DNA of 19,375 nucleotides from the NCBI GenBank assembly GCA_902779075.1, contig CACZAK010000090.1, positions 1 to 19,375 on the forward strand, in the 5' to 3' direction. Below are positions 1-7,516 of the stretch, piece by piece (the stretch's first letter is position 1; every line of letters starts with the position of its first letter). Source of the DNA: an uncultured bacterium. Its GTDB lineage: Bacteria > Verrucomicrobiota > Kiritimatiellia > RFP12 > UBA1067. The notes below the pieces were generated by a model. That model did no database searches. It was not told where the DNA came from and was given only the letters and a program-made list of their open reading frames with translations. A program made the position numbers and the translations under genes.

Positions 1-28
1 TATTTGCACGTCTTTCGCCTAAAATCCT

Positions 29-64
29 TTGACAGGATTTTGCAATCACTTGACAAGATTATGC
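29..64 (+). promoter_or_regulatory. Tandem direct-repeat operator, AraC-type spacing
   Basis: Two 15-bp half-sites, TTGACAGGATTTTGC at 29-43 and TTGACAAGATTATGC at 50-64, match at 13 of 15 positions and are exactly 21 bp (two helical turns) apart. The downstream copy ends just before the presumed -35 of gene 1. AraC/XylS-family activators are known to bind direct repeats with this spacing next to the -35. The TTGACA hexamers look like -35 elements themselves, but neither has a -10 at 16-18 bp, so an activator site is the better reading. No regulator gene lies in the window. Confidence 0.55.
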
Positions 65-65
65 C

Positions 66-94
66 TTTACCGCAGAGCGGAGAAATGGTATAAT
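66..94 (+). promoter_or_regulatory. Extended -10 promoter for the glycan operon
   Basis: A perfect TATAAT at 89-94 is preceded by TGG at 86-88, forming an extended -10 (TGnTATAAT). The -35 is weak: TTTACC at 66-71 with a 17-bp spacer, or TTACCG at 67-72 with 16 bp. A weak -35 beside tandem repeats fits a promoter that depends on an activator. The predicted transcription start (about 100-102) coincides with the ATG at 102. Confidence 0.6.
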
Positions 95-101
95 TCATGC
101 C

Positions 102-1721
102 ATGAACAGGAGAAGTGTATCTTTTGCTGCTGCGCTTGCCGTTTCTTCGGCGGCGACGGCGTTTGCAGACGTGCCGACGGTGATGAACATCGTCAACTTT
201 GTGCGCGGGAACGAACCCCGCTATCCAGACATCGACCTCGTTGAGCCGCTTCGGGAGGAGATCGCGCTCAATACGAAGTACCATCTGCCAAACACGATTC
301 TTCTGCAATACGACGCGCTGCTTCGGGATGACATCGTGCAGACCGCCAAGAGCGCGGAACAGGACAAGACCGAATATGGCATCTGGCTTGAAATGTGCCG
401 CCAGCTTGTCGAAAAGGTTGGCATCGCGTGGCGTGGGCGGCCTGGCTGGGATTGGGAATGGTTTGTCAACCCCGGCCTCCCGATGGGCTATTCTCCGGCG
501 GAGCGCGAGCGCATCTGCGACGAGGTGTTTCGTCTTTTTAAGGAAACGTTCGGCTACTACCCGAAGTCAGTCGGCGGCTGGCTTCTCGACGCGCACACGA
601 TGGACTACCTGACTCGGCGGTATGGCGTGGACGCTTTCTGCATCTGCCGCGAACAGGACGCGACCGACGCCTACGGTCTTCGCGGCGGATATGCCAACGG
701 CGCATACTATCCCTCGCGCAAGGACGCGCTTTCGGCGGCGGTGAACATGGAGAACGCGATCAAGACGCCAGTCTTCCGCATGTTGACGCCAGATCCCATC
801 TACAACTACGGCCCGGGCTGGAACGAACACGGCGCGATCAGAAGCCCGTTCCCCGAGGCGTGTACGCTCGAACCCGGCTGCGACATGGGGCAGCGTCCGG
901 CAATCGTCGATTGGTTCTTCCGCATCTACACTGGCCCTGCGCGGCTCGGCTTCAGCTACATGCAGACGGGGCAGGAGAACTGCTTCGGCTGGGCGGGCAT
1001 CTCGAAGGGTCTTCCATACCAGATGAAGGTCATCGACGAACTTGCGGCGAAGGGCAAGGTCAAGGTGCTGACCCTTGGCGAGACAGGCCGCCGCTTCAAG
1101 GCGAAATACGCCGAGAACATCCCGCAGACTCTCGTTGCGCTTGAGGACTGGTCGGGCAATGGATATAAGAGCGTCTGGTACTCGTCGAAGCATTACCGCA
1201 TGAACCTCTTTTTCGACGGCAAGCACGTCTATTTCCGCGACATCCACAAGTTCTGCGACGACCACCGCGAGACGTATCTCGAAAAGGCGTGTGCGAAATG
1301 GAACTGCTACTACGCGACGCCGCCGGTGGTGGACGGCTACCAGCTTGCGAAGGACGGCGAAAGCGGCATGGCCAACTTCGGCGGGGAGTTTTCTGGATTC
1401 GACGCGGAATCTGCGGACGACAAGACCCTTCGCGTTACGGCGACACGCGCCGACGGGTCGAAGCTCGTAATCGACTTTGGCGAAGACGCCATTAACATGG
1501 ACTTCGGCCTTACGTCCGAGGCGGCGTTCCGCACGGCGGCGTTGAAGTTTCGCGGCAGCGGTTCGTTTTTCGAGAAACTCGACTTCCCGCCTGGAAAGAT
1601 CGTCATGGAGTTTGAGGGCGTGACATATTCCGTTTCATACGATGGCGACTTGAAACCGTCGCTGAAGGGCTGGACGCTTCATCCAATTCGCGGCAAGGCG
1701 CAGTTGTCGTTCAACAAGTAG
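102..1721 (+). CDS. Secreted deacetylase/GH57-like barrel protein
   Basis: This 539-residue protein begins with a signal peptide (about residues 1-22, ending TAFA before DVP). Residues about 25-330 look like a (beta/alpha) barrel of the glycoside hydrolase/deacetylase superfamily. Supporting motifs are NIVNFVRG near the start, LLQYDALL, GYYPKSVGGWLLDAHTMDYL, and the stretch around YYPSRKDAL and FRMLTPDP. Residues about 340-539 look like beta-rich accessory domains. I recognise the pattern from uncharacterised gut-bacterial CAZyme-locus proteins, possibly the family catalogued as DUF3863/DUF3864, though I could not verify this. The reaction is unknown. It is the first gene of the operon, 28 bp before the next. 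The ATG at 102 is required to include the signal peptide, has no Shine-Dalgarno, and may be leaderless. Confidence 0.6.
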   Translation: MNRRSVSFAAALAVSSAATAFADVPTVMNIVNFVRGNEPRYPDIDLVEPLREEIALNTKYHLPNTILLQYDALLRDDIVQTAKSAEQDKTEYGIWLEMCRQLVEKVGIAWRGRPGWDWEWFVNPGLPMGYSPAERERICDEVFRLFKETFGYYPKSVGGWLLDAHTMDYLTRRYGVDAFCICREQDATDAYGLRGGYANGAYYPSRKDALSAAVNMENAIKTPVFRMLTPDPIYNYGPGWNEHGAIRSPFPEACTLEPGCDMGQRPAIVDWFFRIYTGPARLGFSYMQTGQENCFGWAGISKGLPYQMKVIDELAAKGKVKVLTLGETGRRFKAKYAENIPQTLVALEDWSGNGYKSVWYSSKHYRMNLFFDGKHVYFRDIHKFCDDHRETYLEKACAKWNCYYATPPVVDGYQLAKDGESGMANFGGEFSGFDAESADDKTLRVTATRADGSKLVIDFGEDAINMDFGLTSEAAFRTAALKFRGSGSFFEKLDFPPGKIVMEFEGVTYSVSYDGDLKPSLKGWTLHPIRGKAQLSFNK

Positions 1722-1749
1722 CAAGATTAAGAAAGAAAGTGGCAGGGCA

Positions 1750-3897
1750 ATGAAAAACACAAAGACGATACTACTTGCTGCATTGGCCGCATTTGTGATG
1801 GCGGCGGATGCGCAGGACGCCTTTCGTTGGGAGTTGAAAGACACAGGGGAGCGCAAGACATATTCCGTCAAAGGCGTACCCGAGAAGGGGACATACTCCG
1901 TTCGGTTGCGCGCTGCGTTGATGGACGTGGCAAAGGGCGGAGTGATGAAAATCGTTGCGGACGGCGTGGCGCTTGAGAGCAGGGGCGCAGGATTTATGCT
2001 GTCGGGCAGCAAGGAGAACCTCGTCATACCGGGACAGCTCGATGAGGTCAATTTTGACTTCACATTGCGCAATCGCTGCTACCGTGAATTTGTCTTCATC
2101 TGCGCCGAAGATCGTTTGACGCTTTTTGGTGAGGGAGACGAGAAGCGCCCGATTCTCAAGCATCCTGGCGGCATGCGCGGCTTTGAGCTGACTTGCGAAA
2201 ACGCCGACCTCGACGTAAAGGAGCTTGAGTTCGAGCCGCGTGACATGACGGGCGTCTGGACATGTCGCAACATGCTGATCAACGGCGGCATGGAGGAGCT
2301 GGTCAACGGCTATGCGCCATACTGGACCACAGGTGGCTTCGGTTTTGACTCTCCAGCGCAGATTTCCGATCTAAAGAAGACGCGGGAGTGCTACCACATC
2401 GATAGCACGGTCGCGTGGGAGGGGATGAACTCGATGTTCCTCGCCTCCAAGACGCCGTTCTACGAGTGCTGGAGGACGCGTCCTGCCGGACGTGACTACG
2501 TCTTTTCCATCTACGCGAAGAGCGACAAGCCCGGTTCTCGCCTGATTCTTGAGGCCCTTGAGAAATACAGGAACATCACGAACAAGACGGTAGAACTGAC
2601 ATCCGAATGGAAACGCTACGAGGTGTCGTTTAACGCCGGCAAGGCCAAGTCGTTCAGATGCGGCGTCAGGCTGTCTTCTGGCGGCTGCGCATGGGTTGAT
2701 GCGGCACAGGTGGAGGTCGGCACGAATGCGACGCCGTTCGTGGCGCGCCGGACGCCGCAGCGCGAGATTCCGCCGAATCCACCGAAGGTGATGGACTTCT
2801 ACTACACGGACAAGACCGCGCCAAAGGCACCGTCCGGGAATCCGCCTCGAATGGCGAAGGTCGATCCGAAACGCAATTCGTTCCGGTTTGGCGACAAGGA
2901 ATACTTCTTCTACGGCTTTGTCGGTCTGCGCACTGAAGACACTCCGGAATGGCGCAAGGCGATGGATTTGTTCGCCGCATGGGGCATGAACATGACCAGC
3001 TCGTACATGGACATTCCGCCGCCCGAAGTATTCCGGCCCTTGCTTGACGAAAGCGAGAGGCGTGGCATCAAGACACGCGTGTATCTGAGATGCAATACAA
3101 AGGAGTTTAAGCCGGACGAGAAGTTGCTTGGAAACCTGAAAAATCTGAAAGCCGTCATAGACCATCCGAACCTGCTGATGATCGACATGCTGGACGAGAC
3201 GTATGGCCGGATATCCGCGGAGGACAAGCGCAAGTACCTCGATCTGGTGCGCAAGGAGACGGGGAACAAGATACCGCTCTGCGTCAATGAGTGCGACTAT
3301 GGAGTCATCAATCATGCCGACTATTCGGCGGCGGACGTGGCGATGGGCGATTTCTATGTTGTCGGAACCCAGCATATCGGAGCGCAGTATTACGTCCTTA
3401 AGCAGCTCAGGGACGAGAACCCGGACAGCGTCATCGGCTTCTATCCGATGTGCACGGGGCATTTTGCCATCTGGAATCGCGACGCCACGCCCGCAGAGAT
3501 CATCGCGCAGGCGTACAACGGCTACGTGCTGGAGGTGTTCAATATCTGCTGGTGGTATGGGGTGCCGCTTTCCGAAGTCGCATGCAACGCGGTAGCGCAG
3601 GGCAAGCGCGAGCGCGACCTGATCGACCCGTCGGCGTTTCTCGACGGCACGCCGGTTGCCGTGAAATGCGCGTCGCGCAACGATGCCGTGAAATTCTCCG
3701 CCCGCAAGATGAAGGACGGCATCACTCGCATCATCGCACTCAATATTGAGGAACGCGCCAACGACGCCGAATGGACGCTGCCGGAAACGCCCGCCAAAGT
3801 CAAGGCGTTGATCGGCAAAGACCCGGACTGCGTGGCTGGGAACACGATCCACGACAAGTTCGGTCCCCTTGAACGCCGCGTGTATGACGTGAAATAA
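1750..3897 (+). CDS. Secreted putative glycosidase, CBM-like domain plus TIM barrel
   Basis: This 715-residue protein has a clear signal peptide (MKNTKTILLAALAAFVMAADA). Residues about 25-170 are beta-rich. Residues about 173-335 resemble a CBM4/9-type jelly roll: the start NMLINGGMEE, the middle YVFSIYAKSDKPGS, and the end WVDAAQVEVG. Residues about 385-650 look like a clan GH-A TIM barrel. Candidate catalytic acids are Glu483 (in IDMLDET, a strand-4-like position) and Glu595 (in LEVFNICWW, strand-7-like); this assignment is inference. A short beta domain of about 60 residues closes the protein. I cannot assign a GH family. A GGCAGGG Shine-Dalgarno stands just before the ATG. It sits between gene 1 and the esterase with short gaps, so it is co-transcribed. 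Confidence 0.6.
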   Translation: MKNTKTILLAALAAFVMAADAQDAFRWELKDTGERKTYSVKGVPEKGTYSVRLRAALMDVAKGGVMKIVADGVALESRGAGFMLSGSKENLVIPGQLDEVNFDFTLRNRCYREFVFICAEDRLTLFGEGDEKRPILKHPGGMRGFELTCENADLDVKELEFEPRDMTGVWTCRNMLINGGMEELVNGYAPYWTTGGFGFDSPAQISDLKKTRECYHIDSTVAWEGMNSMFLASKTPFYECWRTRPAGRDYVFSIYAKSDKPGSRLILEALEKYRNITNKTVELTSEWKRYEVSFNAGKAKSFRCGVRLSSGGCAWVDAAQVEVGTNATPFVARRTPQREIPPNPPKVMDFYYTDKTAPKAPSGNPPRMAKVDPKRNSFRFGDKEYFFYGFVGLRTEDTPEWRKAMDLFAAWGMNMTSSYMDIPPPEVFRPLLDESERRGIKTRVYLRCNTKEFKPDEKLLGNLKNLKAVIDHPNLLMIDMLDETYGRISAEDKRKYLDLVRKETGNKIPLCVNECDYGVINHADYSAADVAMGDFYVVGTQHIGAQYYVLKQLRDENPDSVIGFYPMCTGHFAIWNRDATPAEIIAQAYNGYVLEVFNICWWYGVPLSEVACNAVAQGKRERDLIDPSAFLDGTPVAVKCASRNDAVKFSARKMKDGITRIIALNIEERANDAEWTLPETPAKVKALIGKDPDCVAGNTIHDKFGPLERRVYDVK

Positions 3898-3911
3898 GGG
3901 AGAAACGGTAG

Positions 3912-5342
3912 ATGGTGCACCAACATAAGTCCGGCAAAGCGACAATCTTGGCAGCAGTGGCCGCGCTTGGCATCCATGCCCTTGATGCCAAGGTTGAATT
4001 CGGTGTGCCGTTCACTGACGGTGTCGTGCTGCAGCGGAACCACGAAGTGCCGGTGTGGGGCAAGGCGGAGCCGGGCGCGAAGGTCAAGGTGTCGTTCGCC
4101 GGAATGGAGCGCGAGGCGACTGCCGGAGCCGATGGCGAGTGGAGCGTCTCGCTTGGGGCGATGGAAGCGTCGTGCGAGGGACGGACTCTTGTCGCGGAAT
4201 CAGGCGGCGAAAGGGCAGAGGCAAGGGACGTACTTGTGGGAGAGGTGTGGTTTTGCGCGGGGCAGTCCAATGCCGAGCTGCCGCTCTGCGGCGGCAATCC
4301 GCATTTCAGGGATGCCAAGGGCTTCATGCGCGCGCAGATTACGCACAAGCCGCTCGTCCGCTTCTGTCACCAGAGCAACTACAGAAAAAGCCCCGTGCCG
4401 AAGAAGACGGCGCCCAAGAGCGTTGAGTGGAAGCCGTTCACTCCGGAGAACCTGACGACTCCGCCCAGTTTTTCCGCGATGGGTGTCTATTTCGCGCTTG
4501 AAGTGCATAATGCCACTGGCGTTCCCGTCGGCATCGTCGGCACGTATTGGGGCGGCACGAAGATCGAGCCGTGGACGCCGAATGGCGAACTCTGGAACGA
4601 AATGGTCGCGCCGTGGACGCCGTTTGCCATTCGCGGAGTCATCTGGTATCAGGGCTGCGGCAACTCGCGCGATGGGCTGGCTTATGCTGACAAGATGCAC
4701 GACCTCTACAACGGATGGTCGAGGGAGTTTCGAAATCCAGACCTCAAGCTCTATTTCGTGCAGCTTGCGCCGTGCATCCGGCGGTCGCCTGAAGTCACAT
4801 GCGACTGGAGCGGTGCCCTGATTGCAACGACCGAAGGCCAGACAATGTTCGCGGCAACGGAGAAGAACGCGGGAATGGTCGTGATTAACGATGTCGGCAA
4901 CATCGAGGACATCCATCCCAACGACAAGGAGACTGTTGGGCAGCGTCTCGCCCTGCTTGCCCTCAAGCGGGACTATGGCTTTGACGGCATCAAGGCAGAT
5001 TCTCCCACGCTTAAGAGCTGGAAGATTGACGGCGACAGGTTCGTGCTCTCCTTCGACAATGTCGAGAGCTGGTATCTTTACCATCCCGACTGGTCAACGT
5101 CGTCCGGATTTGAGGTCGCCGGAGAGGACGGGAATTTCGTTCCTGCCGTAATCGATAATCTTCTTGTGAAGGAACAGGGCGTGTACAAGTCGAAGGGTGT
5201 CATCGAGGGGAAAGACCTTGTTGTGCGCGCGCCGGGCGTAGCCGAGCCGAAGAAACTGCGCTACCTCCACTCCCGTCCGTGGTACGGCGCCTTGCACAAC
5301 GAAGCCGATCTGCCGCTCGGAGCGTTCCACGTCGGTGAATGA
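3912..5342 (+). CDS. Sialate O-acetylesterase-type (SASA) carbohydrate esterase
   Basis: This 476-residue SGNH-like esterase matches the sialate O-acetylesterase family (PF03629). After a signal peptide (to about residue 26) comes a beta-sandwich with the family's FTDGVVLQRN and VPVWGKAEPG motifs. The nucleophile motif is GQSNAE with Ser119. The family block GVIWYQG lies near residues 242-248. The catalytic Asp/His motif is DIHPNDKE with Asp333 and His335. The length is slightly short for the family. Such enzymes remove acetyl esters from sugars. In this locus an acetylated plant polysaccharide is at least as likely a substrate as sialic acid. The ATG follows GGGAG by a good distance and lies 14 bp after the previous stop. 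Confidence 0.85.
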   Translation: MVHQHKSGKATILAAVAALGIHALDAKVEFGVPFTDGVVLQRNHEVPVWGKAEPGAKVKVSFAGMEREATAGADGEWSVSLGAMEASCEGRTLVAESGGERAEARDVLVGEVWFCAGQSNAELPLCGGNPHFRDAKGFMRAQITHKPLVRFCHQSNYRKSPVPKKTAPKSVEWKPFTPENLTTPPSFSAMGVYFALEVHNATGVPVGIVGTYWGGTKIEPWTPNGELWNEMVAPWTPFAIRGVIWYQGCGNSRDGLAYADKMHDLYNGWSREFRNPDLKLYFVQLAPCIRRSPEVTCDWSGALIATTEGQTMFAATEKNAGMVVINDVGNIEDIHPNDKETVGQRLALLALKRDYGFDGIKADSPTLKSWKIDGDRFVLSFDNVESWYLYHPDWSTSSGFEVAGEDGNFVPAVIDNLLVKEQGVYKSKGVIEGKDLVVRAPGVAEPKKLRYLHSRPWYGALHNEADLPLGAFHVGE

Positions 5343-5369
5343 TCCGCAATGAAAACGAAAGGCCAAATC

Positions 5370-7514
5370 ATGACAAACAGGAAAACGAAATTTCTTTGCT
5401 GCGTGGTCATTGCGGCTGTGGTATCCGCATTCGCCTCGCCAGACGTCATCCACGAATGGACGGGAGACCTGCCTCTGCCGTATTCGAGCGATGGTTTCGG
5501 GACTTTTCGCAACCAGTACGTGAACGGCTGCATCTCGTGCTATGTCAACCGCAACGGGCAGATCGGAGAGATTCAGTTCCAGGGAGGGCAGAACGTCTCC
5601 GCTGGCAAACTGTTCGGCTCAAGCGAAACCGGCGTGTTTGGCAAGCTTTTCCGGGTGCAGGTGCTTGTTGACGAGGTTCCCTACCGTCTTACATTCGCCC
5701 ATGTAACGCATCATCCCTACGGTTACACGGCTGACTGCGAGATCGCTGGCGTTCGCCTCGGGCATGAACTTGTACTCGACGACAACGTCGTCTTCCAGCG
5801 CGTGAAGGTGCTCGCGAATCCGCTTGGCAAGAAGGTGCGTGCCCGCGCCATCATGTGCGGACACGGATGGGAGAAGCGCGACGGACGTACCCACGGCGAC
5901 TTTACACTTGATTCCGGCAGGAGTCGCTTCACGTCGTGGGTGCAGGATTCGGGCGCGAACGGAAACGCCAGAATCGGCATTGCGTTCGGACTTTCTGGAA
6001 TGGAGGCCGTCTATCCGCTCCAGGACGGACGGTACGCCATCAAACAGGAGGGCTTTAGTCCGCAGAAGCGGAAGTTCTACATTGAATCGAAGGACGCCGC
6101 CGCCGAGTTCGTGTTCTATCTCGGATTCAACACCTCGGATGGCGAAGACCTGTCCTCCGGACGCGTCGACCGCGTGCATTCTCGCTTCGCCGATTGCTAC
6201 GCGAAGTGCGCGAAGTTCGAAACTGGCGACAGGTCGACCGACTCCGCCCTTAGCTGCGTCGCGCCGGTGATGGCCGCGCATGAAGCAGGAAGGCCCGGGG
6301 CCTACCGCGCATCCCCGCACTACTGGACGTGGGGATGGGACGCGATGGTACATGCCGACATGTTCGCGCTCGCCGGACAGCCGGACGGCATACGCCGCAT
6401 GCTGGATTTCCTGCGGGAGACGGCGCATCCCGAAGGCGGGATAATGCATGCCTACACCTACGACTTCAAGGGTTCGTTCAAAGGCCGTCTCGCGCCGCCC
6501 ACGCAGCCGTTCTATGCGATGCTGCTTTTCAACTACTACAACCTTACGGGCGACCGCGAGACGCTGGATCGCTGCCTGCCGCTGGCGCGGCTTGTCGTTG
6601 ACCGTGCGCTTGAAATGCGACGCCCCGGAGAGGCGCTTGTGCGCTGGTACGACATGTTCCCGGACAATCCCTTCTGTCTCGGCCAGACGAAGAACGACTT
6701 CTCGGCGTTCGACAACTCGATATTCTACCAGGGGCTGAAGGCGCTCGCGTCAATGACCGGCGAGAAGAAGTACATCGAGGAATCCGAGCGCGTCCGCGCG
6801 GAGTTCGAGCGGCTTCTGTGGGATGACAAGGCCGGATATTTCTACGATTGGGCGGACGGCGACACGCAGAAAGGCGTCGAGATATACCAGGCGTTCAATG
6901 TGCTCTACATCTCCCCGTGGGCGTTCGACCTGAAAGGCAACGAGGTCAAACGCATCGCCTCGTTCATGAAAAGCAATTTCCTCGCCAACTACGGCATCCG
7001 GAACCTCCACTGGAGTTCTCCCGCGTTCATGCAGGACGGCGGGCAGCAGGGCGAATACTTCCCCGTAACGGAACGCTACTACTGGAACGTCATGAACCGC
7101 GTCCGCGACCTTGCGTCCCTTGAGGATTTTCGCCGTATCCACGGCGGGTACTGGCGTCTCTGCTCATACCCCGAAGGACAGACGCTTGAAGTGGAGAACG
7201 CCGACATCCTCGACTTATACGAGGACAACCCCGGAATGAAGCAGATTTTCACCGCAAAGGCGTGGCTTGCGTCCGGGCTCGAACTGTGGCTTGGGCTGGA
7301 AATCCGCCAAGACGGTCTCAGATTCAATCCGATGAACGACGGCAAGCCGTTTTCCGTCCGCGATTTGACGGTGCGCGGCAAGAAGCTGACCGTGACGATG
7401 AAGGGCAGGGGATCGAATGCGACGATGACGTTCAATGGTCGCCCATGTGATGGATTCGTCCCCTACTCCGCTTTTGACCGCGATGTTAACATCCTTGAGG
7501 TGGAGGTTCGGTGA
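5370..7514 (+). CDS. Six-hairpin glycoside hydrolase, GH63/MGH1-like
   Basis: This 714-residue protein starts at the ATG at 5370, which has AAAGG 8 bp upstream and gives a clean signal peptide (MTNRKTKFLCCVVIAAVVSA). The in-frame ATG at 5349 lacks a ribosome binding site. Residues about 30-290 form a beta-sandwich. Residues about 300-655 form an (alpha/alpha)6 barrel with YWTWGWDAMVHADM (Trp323-Asp324), then MLDFLRETAHPEGG, FDNSIFYQGLKAL and GEYFPVTERYYWNVM. This fits GH63/GH37/trehalase-like or MGH1-type glycosidases; a rhamnosidase-like (GH78) relative is possible. I infer a secreted exo-glycosidase acting on oligosaccharides. It is tightly linked to the next gene, whose GTG at 7511 would overlap this stop. 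Confidence 0.7.
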   Translation: MTNRKTKFLCCVVIAAVVSAFASPDVIHEWTGDLPLPYSSDGFGTFRNQYVNGCISCYVNRNGQIGEIQFQGGQNVSAGKLFGSSETGVFGKLFRVQVLVDEVPYRLTFAHVTHHPYGYTADCEIAGVRLGHELVLDDNVVFQRVKVLANPLGKKVRARAIMCGHGWEKRDGRTHGDFTLDSGRSRFTSWVQDSGANGNARIGIAFGLSGMEAVYPLQDGRYAIKQEGFSPQKRKFYIESKDAAAEFVFYLGFNTSDGEDLSSGRVDRVHSRFADCYAKCAKFETGDRSTDSALSCVAPVMAAHEAGRPGAYRASPHYWTWGWDAMVHADMFALAGQPDGIRRMLDFLRETAHPEGGIMHAYTYDFKGSFKGRLAPPTQPFYAMLLFNYYNLTGDRETLDRCLPLARLVVDRALEMRRPGEALVRWYDMFPDNPFCLGQTKNDFSAFDNSIFYQGLKALASMTGEKKYIEESERVRAEFERLLWDDKAGYFYDWADGDTQKGVEIYQAFNVLYISPWAFDLKGNEVKRIASFMKSNFLANYGIRNLHWSSPAFMQDGGQQGEYFPVTERYYWNVMNRVRDLASLEDFRRIHGGYWRLCSYPEGQTLEVENADILDLYEDNPGMKQIFTAKAWLASGLELWLGLEIRQDGLRFNPMNDGKPFSVRDLTVRGKKLTVTMKGRGSNATMTFNGRPCDGFVPYSAFDRDVNILEVEVR

Positions 7515-7516
7515 AA

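Noticed and set aside
29..55. TTGACA hexamers at 29 and 50 as -35 boxes
   Set aside because: Neither has a -10-like sequence 16-18 bp downstream. The real -10 at 89-94 is too far from both, so the paired repeat is better explained as an operator.
2371..3945. 524-residue minus-strand open frame
   Set aside because: It is a shadow of the TIM-barrel gene, produced by GC-rich codon bias. Its composition is low-complexity Arg/Val/His with no domain signature.
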